Source: Mixta sp031457955
GTDB taxonomy: Bacteria; Pseudomonadota; Gammaproteobacteria; Enterobacterales; Enterobacteriaceae
Direction of reading: 5' to 3'
Length of the DNA stretch: 64,000 bases
NCBI RefSeq assembly: GCF_031457955.1
Contig: NZ_JAVDXN010000008.1
Coordinates: 87,541 to 151,540 of the forward strand
Shown one piece after another: positions 8,805 through 15,867 of this stretch. Position numbers and translations under genes: made by a program. The first letter of the stretch is position 1; every line of letters begins with the position of its first letter. The notes under the pieces were generated by a model. That model worked only from the letters and a program-made list of their open reading frames with translations, did not search any database and was not told the origin of the DNA.

Positions 8805-10412
8805 ATGAGCGAGAACCAAACCTGGCACGCCGCTTCATCGTCTGCATCGGCGCGTCCTAACCTGAGCAGTAAACACAGTAAAAAAACCGCCTTTGCCGTG
8901 ATTACCCTGATCGCCGCCGGGCTTGTTTTTGCTGGCGTAAACCTGTTTGCCGATGTGGAAGAATCGGGGCAGATCGTTACCAGCTATTTCCCCTTTGTGC
9001 TGTTAGGCCTGGCGCTGGTGATTGCGCTGGCCTTCGAGTTTGTCAACGGTTTTCATGACACCGCCAATGCGGTAGCCACGGTAATCTACACCCATTCGTT
9101 GCCGCCCGGCGTGGCGATCCTCTGGTCCGGCCTGTGCAACTTCAGCGGCGTGCTGCTTTCCAGCGGCGCGGTGGCCTTCGGGATTATTTCTCTGCTGCCG
9201 ATGGAGCTGATGTTGCAGGCAAGCAGCGGCAATGGCTTCGCCATGATTTACGCCCTGCTCTTTTCTGCGATAGCCTGGAACCTTGGCACCTGGTATCTGG
9301 GGCTGCCCTCTTCTTCCTCTCATACGCTGATCGGCTCGATTATTGGCGTCGGCGTGGCCAACGCCATTAATAACGGCCGTAGCGGGATGGAAGGCGTTAA
9401 CTGGGATCAGGCGCTTAATGTCGCTTATGCGCTGCTTTTTTCGCCGATTATCGGTTTTGCCAGCGCCGCGCTGCTGCTGTTAGCGATGAAAAAATGGCTG
9501 CGTAATCGCCAGCTTTACAGCGCGCCGGAAGGGCAACAGCCGCCGCCGGGCTGGATCCGCGCGCTGTTAATCCTGACCTGTACCGGCGTTTCTTTTGCGC
9601 ATGGCTCTAATGACGGACAAAAAGGCATGGGGCTGATTATGCTGATTCTGGTAGGCGCGATGCCGATCGCCTATGCGCTTAACCGTTCGGTGCCGCCTGA
9701 ACAGATTCCGCGCGTTGCGGCGCTGGCGCAGATCACCGGCCAGCAGCTGATCGGACAACAGGCGTTGCCGCCACAGGCTGCGCCGCGCGACGTGCTGATG
9801 CAGTTTATGCGTAGCGGTGATAATACGCCGCAGGTTGCGCCTGCGCTGGGGGCGCTGCTGGATAAAATTGGCCGCCAGATCAAACAATATGGCTCAATGG
9901 AAAATATTCCGGCGCAGCTGGTCGCTAATACCCGTAATGATATGTATCTGGCTGCGGAGAGCATCAAGCAGCTCAAGGCGGCAAAAGCGCAATTCCCAAC
10001 GGATACGCAAAATAACCTTAACGCCATGAAAAGCGAGCTGGATAACGCGACCCGCTTTATTCCTCTTTGGGTGAAAGTGGTGGTGGCGCTGGCGCTGGGC
10101 CTCGGCACCATGGTGGGCTGGCGACGCATTGTGATTACGGTCGGCGAGCGGATCGGCAAAACCCACCTGAGCTATGCGCAGGGTGCCAGCGCAGAGCTGG
10201 TTACGGTCGCGACCATCGGTGCCGCTGACGCATTTGGCCTGCCGGTTTCCACTACGCACGTTCTCTCTTCCGGCGTGGCGGGCACCATGGCGGCAAACCG
10301 CTCTGGTCTGCAGATGGCGACGCTACGCAACCTGCTGATCGCCTGGGTGCTGACGCTGCCGGTGTCTATCCTGATGTCCGCCTTACTGTTTATGCTGTTT
10401 ATCCATCTTTAA
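8805..10412 (+). CDS. Inorganic phosphate transporter, Pit family
   Basis: A 535-residue permease with two PF01384-type halves. The duplicated signatures are NGFHDTANAVATVIYT (N half), SHTLIGSIIGVG, FAHGSNDGQKGMGL (C half) and PVSTTHVLSSGVAGTM. About 150 residues of mostly hydrophilic sequence separate the halves, as in PitA. Pit proteins import metal-phosphate complexes with protons. ATG 8805 is chosen because ACGAGG precedes it; an upstream in-frame start at 8727 has no such site. Compared with E. coli PitA (499 residues) it has a longer N-terminal segment of about 50 residues containing an extra hydrophobic stretch. Monocistronic by position. Confidence 0.92.
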   Translation: MSENQTWHAASSSASARPNLSSKHSKKTAFAVITLIAAGLVFAGVNLFADVEESGQIVTSYFPFVLLGLALVIALAFEFVNGFHDTANAVATVIYTHSLPPGVAILWSGLCNFSGVLLSSGAVAFGIISLLPMELMLQASSGNGFAMIYALLFSAIAWNLGTWYLGLPSSSSHTLIGSIIGVGVANAINNGRSGMEGVNWDQALNVAYALLFSPIIGFASAALLLLAMKKWLRNRQLYSAPEGQQPPPGWIRALLILTCTGVSFAHGSNDGQKGMGLIMLILVGAMPIAYALNRSVPPEQIPRVAALAQITGQQLIGQQALPPQAAPRDVLMQFMRSGDNTPQVAPALGALLDKIGRQIKQYGSMENIPAQLVANTRNDMYLAAESIKQLKAAKAQFPTDTQNNLNAMKSELDNATRFIPLWVKVVVALALGLGTMVGWRRIVITVGERIGKTHLSYAQGASAELVTVATIGAADAFGLPVSTTHVLSSGVAGTMAANRSGLQMATLRNLLIAWVLTLPVSILMSALLFMLFIHL

Positions 10413-10419
10413 CGGCGCA

Positions 10420-10438
10420 AGGCGCAGCGGATGCGCCT
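10420..10438 (+). terminator. Hairpin after the Pit gene
   Basis: AGGCGCA-GCGGA-TGCGCCT is a perfect 7-bp stem with a 5-nt loop starting 8 bp after the stop. No T-tract follows, so termination is uncertain; it may instead protect the mRNA 3' end. Confidence 0.35.
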
Positions 10439-10516
10439 CTCAGGCTTAGCGCAACGCGCTTCCTTCAGATAACGATAAATTATCTATACTTTACTTTTAG
10501 TTAACAGGAGGTACAG

Positions 10517-10825
10517 ATGGCGGACTTACAACTGATTGATACGCTGGAATTAGGCGATGAAGATGCGGCAGCCTATAAATATGAAATTTATGGCGCAGAT
10601 GAATCGACGCCGGAACATGCGCTGATCTTTGTTCGTCAGAGCGGAAGCGATGACTGGCAGCAGCAGGATGGCGAACTTAAATTTGCGGTAGCAGATGAAA
10701 AGCAGGAAGCCGAAAGCGGCACGATGGATTACGGCTCTGGCGACAGCATGCCGGACCTGCGTGATTTACGCCAGGAGGCGAAAGAGCGCTGCGAACAGCA
10801 CTACCAGGAAAACAGCAAGGCGTGA
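10517..10825 (+). CDS. Small acidic hypothetical protein
   Basis: I do not recognise this 102-residue protein. It is strongly acidic (many Asp/Glu), has no signal peptide or membrane segment, and ends in a Glu/Arg/Gln-rich probable helix (DLRDLRQEAKERCEQHY). A textbook AGGAGG sits 7 nt before the ATG, and TATACT about 30 nt upstream could be a -10 element, which together with normal codon use argue that it is a real, expressed gene. It stands alone between the Pit gene and the convergent traT. No function can be assigned. Confidence 0.8.
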   Translation: MADLQLIDTLELGDEDAAAYKYEIYGADESTPEHALIFVRQSGSDDWQQQDGELKFAVADEKQEAESGTMDYGSGDSMPDLRDLRQEAKERCEQHYQENSKA

Positions 10826-10837
10826 ACCGGGTAAGAC

Positions 10838-10860
10838 AGGGCGGCCCATATAGCCGCCCT
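10838..10860. terminator. Terminator hairpin between convergent genes
   Basis: AGGGCGGC-ccatata-GCCGCCCT forms an 8-bp GC-rich stem between the 3' ends of the small acidic gene and traT. T-tracts are absent on both sides, so it is at best a weak bidirectional terminator. Confidence 0.5.
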
Positions 10861-10866
10861 GCTGCA

Positions 10867-11598
10867 TTACAGGATCGCCGCGACCGATTTCGCCAGCTGC
10901 GCTTCCAGTACCGGCTTCGCCTCTTCGAACTTGAGATTAACCTTATTGGCGTTAGAGACCACGCGAGTCTGATATTTCATGCGGTTGCCATCAGCCGTGC
11001 TGGTCTGCAGCTTAACGCCGGAGGTACCCTGACGCAGCGCGGCAATATTATCGGTGGTGACTTTCTCTTTACTGCGCTCGGAGATCTGCAGATCGGTAAC
11101 CATGGTGTAGTTAACATCTTCAACCAGCGCGTCGGCCGCCATACCCGCCAGACCCAGCGCCAGGCCAGCACCCAGCACCGCACCGCCTGAATTGCTGTTG
11201 TAAGCGGTGATGCCGCTGCCCAGTGCCGCACCAGCCACGGCGCCTTCATAGCCGCTGCCCAGCAGGCCTTGCGCTTCACGCAGGTCCATTTTATCGGCTT
11301 TCAGTACGTTGGCTTGAATCCAGTAATAGGCGCTATCCGGAGAACTCACCACGTTATAACCTTTAGTACGCAGATCCTGCGCCAGCAGCTCAGAAAGATC
11401 GCTCATATCTTTATCAGAGGTGTTCTTGACCTGAATATAAACGGTTTTTTCCGCAGAAGGTTCCAGCCAGATGGTCTGGCTCATCTGGGTTTTTACTTCA
11501 AGGTTACGCTTTTTGATCGCCGTGGTCATAGCGCTGCAACCTGAAAGCAAAACGGCCGAAAGCGCCAGGGCAACCACTGCGTGTTTTTTATATTCCAT
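10867..11598 (-). CDS. traT: TraT-family complement-resistance/surface-exclusion lipoprotein
   Basis: A 243-residue outer-membrane lipoprotein. The signal peptide ends in the lipobox LLSGC (Cys21). The mature part has the TraT hallmarks: AMTTAIKKRNLEVKTQMSQT near the N-terminus, a central Gly/Ala-rich segment (about residues 115-165, LGLAGMAADALVEDVNYTMV) and a basic C-terminal half. On F-like plasmids TraT blocks entry of related plasmids at the cell surface and protects from complement. Here it is alone on a chromosome with no tra genes beside it. A purine-rich AGGAAA precedes the ATG. Whether it still performs surface exclusion is unknown. Confidence 0.9.
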   Translation of the reverse strand: MEYKKHAVVALALSAVLLSGCSAMTTAIKKRNLEVKTQMSQTIWLEPSAEKTVYIQVKNTSDKDMSDLSELLAQDLRTKGYNVVSSPDSAYYWIQANVLKADKMDLREAQGLLGSGYEGAVAGAALGSGITAYNSNSGGAVLGAGLALGLAGMAADALVEDVNYTMVTDLQISERSKEKVTTDNIAALRQGTSGVKLQTSTADGNRMKYQTRVVSNANKVNLKFEEAKPVLEAQLAKSVAAIL

Positions 11599-12262
11599 TT
11601 TCCTGTCCTTAATGGAAAGAGCAAAATGCTCCGGATTTGAGTAAAGTTGTTATTTATCACCAGCCAGCCAAAATTAGCGCGGCAGTGAAACCAGAAATAG
11701 CCTTCTGATTAACCGTTCAAATAGAGTGCGAAATAGATTTAAAACGGAAGTTACTTTCTAATAGTAACTATTTCAGTGGTTTTTATTCACAGACATATTA
11801 TTTAAGCGCTGATGTGAAATCTTCCGCTAATAGCGTTGTATACCGTTCGAGAACCGCTCTGCGCTTTTAAAATTTCGGCATAATCTACCATAAAAATATT
11901 AAGTTGCCAGTTTTAACTTAATCTTCCCGCACTGCTACGCATCGATTTAAGTTAAAGTTGCCTTTATTGATAATCAGCATTGTTTTAACGTTAACCTGCT
12001 ATTATCGGCACGCATTCTGCAAAGTTTATCTTTCGGCGCGGTTTAATAGGCAGCGCGTGGTCTCGACTCGCTTACTGTTTTTCTTTATCGCCAGGGTGGT
12101 AACTCATCAGCGATATGACGTCACTCCTTGTGGATAAACCTTTGCGATTCTTATGGTTGCACGCGCTTACTCACTTAAAGATCAAGTAGTTAACTAAAAA
12201 AACTGGCCTGCATTGCCATTAAACTTCAGCGTTGCTAAAGTGGTTTTTCCGTTAATCATTTA
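11599..12262. other. 664-bp AT-rich intergenic region between traT and the zinc-finger/nuclease gene
   Basis: No convincing gene is seen. The stretch is clearly more AT-rich than flanking core DNA and separates two divergent genes, so it should hold both promoters. The only definite structure is an 8-bp inverted repeat at 11898-11922 and a repeat of its half (AAGTTGCC at 11901 and 11955). Confidence 0.6.
11898..11922. repeat. Inverted repeat, possible regulator site
   Basis: ATTAAGTT and AACTTAAT are perfect inverted arms around a 9-nt spacer. The octamer AAGTTGCC inside the left arm recurs 54 bp downstream. The spacing suits a dimeric DNA-binding protein better than a terminator, because no T-tract is attached and the stem is AT-rich. 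Confidence 0.45.
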
Positions 12263-15001
12263 ATGATGGGACATGCCATGCCCAGGAAATCTGTCAGAAA
12301 CCTCAACCATCTCTCATCCTCAGCGCGTGACCTGGTCCCGGCGACAGGTTGGCCAGAAGAGATTGCCAATAAAACAAAAATAACGTGCCGCTGCCGTAAG
12401 TGCGGTTTTGAGACAGAAAAATCCTGGGATATGCTGACCAACAAAACGGTGGCAATCCACTGCAAGCTATGCGCTAACGCTCAGCCGGTAGTGACAAAAT
12501 TCAATAGCGAAAAAGCAACGCTTGCTGTTATTCAGTATCGTTGGAACCCTGGTAAAAATAACGCAAATAATACTGTTAAACATAATTCCTGTGCGATTGA
12601 GTATACCGTTAATTTGTGCGCAAAAAATCACACGGTTACCTTAGCCCATGGCCCGATGAAACGCCTGGCCAACCTGCCCCTCGCCCGCAGATTAACTTCA
12701 TCGCTGTTGCAATGCGTAACCTGCCAGCAGGTACAAAGCGTATATCAACCGACGCCGGTTGATCCTGAACTTATTCGCGAGGCGCAGGCGGTATGGGGCG
12801 AAAAGGCAACGCTCACCAGGGTAACGGATAATACGCTTAAGCTCACGGTACCCGTTCTCGCGAACCTATTTCCTGACGGCTATATTCCCTGGCAAGCTGT
12901 TGCAAAGACGCCTTCAGGAAGAATAAAAGGCGCGATCGACGCCACACTCAGCGAGGCCAGAATTCGTGCGTTAATTGCCGATGACCGCGAGTTAATAGCC
13001 CAAACGAAAAAATTAGTCGATACAGCACCTCTTTTTGGCGCTGAAATGCGCTATATCTGTTTTATCCCGCGTGATAATGATTTGTACAGGGGATCGGGCG
13101 TACCGGCTAAAGCGCCTCAGGCAAAACCTGGCATTTTGTATCGTTACCGCAAGGCCACAAAATATTTATCAAGCTGGCAAAGCTATCATCGCGTTATTGA
13201 AAGTAATTTTAGTCGTAAAGGAATACAGGCCGAGCAGAGTTGGATTTCCGCCGCCGCAAGAATAATGTTCCCGAAAAACGAAGCAGGAATCGAAACAGAC
13301 TGGACAGAAAACGATCGCTCCATAATAGGTGACAACCTCGAAATTGATATTTCTACGGTTAATCTACTAACGCATCTACAAGGTATTTTGATTGAATATG
13401 ATGGCGATCCCAGCCACCGCAATTGTGCAGAGACTCAGGCTCGCGATGCACGTAAAGAGCAGGAAGCAAAGGGGCTTTTTCTGCGCGTTCCGCAAGTAAA
13501 AAACCTTAACGCTGAACGCGCGGCAAATGCTCTCCTGGCGGCTTTAGAAAAGGCTCAACACCCTGAGAAAGCGCAGTTTTTAAAACTGTTAATCGTTCAG
13601 CCAGACCATGAGGCAATCAGGCGGGAGTACATTGAATTAATCAGAGAGAAAGCTATACGTTTTACGCGACGTGTGCAGGAAAAGATTAAAGAAACCGCGA
13701 TAAAGGTGGTGGAAGAACAACGTTATTATCTACCTTCCGATGAATTTAACTATCGGTGCGCCACATGTGAAAGCCTGGTAAAATCTAACGCTAAAATATT
13801 TATTGATAGCGGCACAAAGCATTGCCAGGTCTGTCGGGGCAAGGCGATTAAAAATAATAATATAAAAAACAGAGAAGATCTTTTTGCCTGCTTGCCTGTT
13901 GAAGTGCAAAACAATGTCCCGCCCGAAATAAAAAATACGCTGGTTCAGTCTGGCTGGAATAGTACAATTTGCTGCCCCTGGTGCTTTTCTGCATTCAGCC
14001 TCGGCCAAAGTCAGGAAAAAGTATTCAGCCGTCTCGAAAAAAATAACGGTTTTCGCTGTCCTCTTTGCTTTAACAGTGGAGAAAAAGTGACTGATAATAT
14101 TCAGGTAGCGAACTCAATTGCACAGTATGATGATAATATTAAAGCCATTCTCTCTTGCGCCGGTGTCAGCAGTGATAGTTGGTGGAAGTATGTCTCTTTT
14201 AAAAACTCTTCATCCGGCAAAGAACAGATTTTTATTATGCTAACCTGCGCCAGCGGTCATAAAAATAGTCGCAATTTAAGACAATGGCGCGATATCTTTT
14301 CGGCGAAGAACAACGCTGGTAAAGTCAATTACTGCCCCATCTGCGCCGGAATCGCTAAACAGGATGTGACGCAGTGTAAGCATCATCAACGGCTGCGTCG
14401 CTATCATCCTGACGGGGTTATTTCAGACGTCAGTAATCCTGTGCATATCGTCGCGGCGAGCTGTGGCGAAACCACGCGCATTGGCAACGTTTCTGTCGTC
14501 CATCCGCCTTTTTACCTTTCGCTTAACAAGCTGGCAGCAAAAATTAAAAACAGCGCGAATGACAATTACAGTTACTGTGTCTGCTGTAGTGAGTTAAGCG
14601 GAAAACCAATGCCCGGCTCAGACAAAACGCTGGCTCAGCTGACGGCCAGGTTGCAGATCCGTGCAGCTATTTATTCAACGGTAATGAAATTACCTACTGC
14701 CTTAACAGATGTGAAGATAACCCCGTTGGATGAAAGCACCGTGCCGGATAAAGTGAAAAGTTCAGATAAGCTGCTATTTTCCTGTTATAGGGGTGAGGAA
14801 CATATCGTTGAAAAGAATACTTTCAATAACTTTTTTAATCCTGCCAGAGAGGGCTTTTTTAAAGTGCTCATGGACGAAGCTGGCGTAAAAGCTGGCGTAA
14901 AAAAGTTCGCAGAGTTGAAAGCGATGTATAACCACCGTCCGCTGATTGACGAGGCGTTTGACGGTCATGACCTTGACGATCGGACGCTCGGCCAACCATA
15001 A
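12263..15001 (+). CDS. Multi-zinc-finger protein with Vsr/EDxHD-like nuclease core
   Basis: A 912-residue protein I cannot match to a named system. Cys clusters that look like treble-clef/zinc-ribbon fingers occur at C42/C44/C47...C67/C70, C110/C119...C151/C154, C499/C502...C521/C524, C570/C571/C574...C599/C602 and C662/H666...C691/C694; the first fits the CxxC-G-x-W-CxxC pattern of the DUF4379-type finger. Between the second and third clusters lies a restriction-endonuclease-like core: Glu324 in a helix, LEIDI (Asp362), ILIEYDGD (Glu378, Asp380), His385, then Asp395/Lys398 and LFLRVP. That order is the pattern of Vsr-like EDxHD nucleases. A charged helix (445-490) links core and C-terminal fingers. 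The gene is alone and visibly more AT-rich than ssb/uvrA. ATG 12263 has no Shine-Dalgarno; the in-frame ATG 12278 follows GGGA and may be the true start. DNA binding and cleavage are inferred. Confidence 0.85.
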   Translation: MMGHAMPRKSVRNLNHLSSSARDLVPATGWPEEIANKTKITCRCRKCGFETEKSWDMLTNKTVAIHCKLCANAQPVVTKFNSEKATLAVIQYRWNPGKNNANNTVKHNSCAIEYTVNLCAKNHTVTLAHGPMKRLANLPLARRLTSSLLQCVTCQQVQSVYQPTPVDPELIREAQAVWGEKATLTRVTDNTLKLTVPVLANLFPDGYIPWQAVAKTPSGRIKGAIDATLSEARIRALIADDRELIAQTKKLVDTAPLFGAEMRYICFIPRDNDLYRGSGVPAKAPQAKPGILYRYRKATKYLSSWQSYHRVIESNFSRKGIQAEQSWISAAARIMFPKNEAGIETDWTENDRSIIGDNLEIDISTVNLLTHLQGILIEYDGDPSHRNCAETQARDARKEQEAKGLFLRVPQVKNLNAERAANALLAALEKAQHPEKAQFLKLLIVQPDHEAIRREYIELIREKAIRFTRRVQEKIKETAIKVVEEQRYYLPSDEFNYRCATCESLVKSNAKIFIDSGTKHCQVCRGKAIKNNNIKNREDLFACLPVEVQNNVPPEIKNTLVQSGWNSTICCPWCFSAFSLGQSQEKVFSRLEKNNGFRCPLCFNSGEKVTDNIQVANSIAQYDDNIKAILSCAGVSSDSWWKYVSFKNSSSGKEQIFIMLTCASGHKNSRNLRQWRDIFSAKNNAGKVNYCPICAGIAKQDVTQCKHHQRLRRYHPDGVISDVSNPVHIVAASCGETTRIGNVSVVHPPFYLSLNKLAAKIKNSANDNYSYCVCCSELSGKPMPGSDKTLAQLTARLQIRAAIYSTVMKLPTALTDVKITPLDESTVPDKVKSSDKLLFSCYRGEEHIVEKNTFNNFFNPAREGFFKVLMDEAGVKAGVKKFAELKAMYNHRPLIDEAFDGHDLDDRTLGQP

Positions 15002-15045
15002 CCGGCTGCCAGAGAACACAATTCAGGCCTTGCTGCCGCAGGCAT

Positions 15046-15071
15046 AAAAAAACCCCGCCTTAGCGGGGTTT
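15046..15071 (-). terminator. ssb terminator
   Basis: On the minus strand a 9-bp stem (AAACCCCGC/GCGGGGTTT, 4-nt loop) is followed by a T7 run, 33 bp after the ssb stop. It may also stop transcription from the opposite gene. Confidence 0.88.
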
Positions 15072-15103
15072 CGTGTCACTGTAGCAAATCTGCCAGAGCA
15101 AAC

Positions 15104-15643
15104 TTAGAACGGAATGTCGTCGTCAAAATCCATCGGCGGTTCGTTATTCGCCGGTGCGCTCTGCTGCTGCGGACGAGCAGGTGCCTGGCCGCCGCCGCTG
15201 AACTGGTTGCCGCCCTGCGGCTGCTGAGGCTGGCCCCAACCGTTATTGTTGTTGCTATTACCGCCGCCAGCTGGTGCGCCTGCGCCGCCGCCCTGACGGC
15301 CGCCCAGCATCTGCATGGTGCCGCCAACGTTAACCACTACTTCCGTGGTGTAACGTTCCTGACCGCTCTGATCCTGCCATTTACGCGTTTGCAGCGCACC
15401 TTCGATATAAACCTGAGAACCTTTACGCAGGTATTCACCGGCCACTTCCGCCAGTTTGCCGAACAGCACCACACGATGCCATTCCGTTTTCTCTTTGGTC
15501 TCTCCGGTCTGCTTGTCACGCCAGCTTTCGGAAGTCGCCAGCGTAATATTCGCTACGGCTCCACCATTCGGCATATAACGCACTTCCGGATCCTGACCCA
15601 GATTCCCGACAAGAATCACTTTGTTAACGCCTCTGCTGGCCAT
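15104..15643 (-). CDS. ssb: Single-stranded DNA-binding protein SSB
   Basis: A 179-residue SSB. The OB fold occupies residues 1-115 (MASRGVNKVILVGNLGQDPE start, WHRVVLFGKLAEVA strand). A Gly/Gln/Asn/Pro-rich flexible linker (about 116-168) includes an Asn run, and the tail MDFDDDIPF is the conserved tip that docks repair and replication partners. It coats ssDNA as a homotetramer. It is divergent from uvrA across a region with a LexA box, as in E. coli. Confidence 0.97.
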   Translation of the reverse strand: MASRGVNKVILVGNLGQDPEVRYMPNGGAVANITLATSESWRDKQTGETKEKTEWHRVVLFGKLAEVAGEYLRKGSQVYIEGALQTRKWQDQSGQERYTTEVVVNVGGTMQMLGGRQGGGAGAPAGGGNSNNNNGWGQPQQPQGGNQFSGGGQAPARPQQQSAPANNEPPMDFDDDIPF

Positions 15644-15768
15644 GTTCGCGTCTCCCGATGAGTATTCATTAAGTCTAAACGGTAAATTCTATCACGCTAG
15701 CTTGCCCGTTCATACTTCCGAGCAAGCTTCCAATAATGAAGATCTTTTTGCAGGGTTGCAACAGACTA

Positions 15769-15784
15769 CTGGATATACATTCAG
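15769..15784. promoter_or_regulatory. LexA (SOS) box between ssb and uvrA
   Basis: CTGGATATACATTCAG matches the CTGT-N8-ACAG SOS consensus at most positions and corresponds in place and sequence to the known E. coli uvrA/ssb box. It should mediate SOS induction of uvrA. Confidence 0.8.
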
Positions 15785-15867
15785 TTATTTTTTGTGCCAT
15801 AATGACCTGTTTAGTCCTGCCGTATCGTTACGGGCATGGTGAGTCTGCGCTAATCCGGGAAATGTGA

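Noticed and set aside
12263..15001. Calling the zinc-finger protein a Vsr mismatch endonuclease
   Set aside because: Vsr is about 130-150 residues and sits beside dcm; here there is a 912-residue multi-finger protein with no methylase nearby. Only the core pattern is shared.
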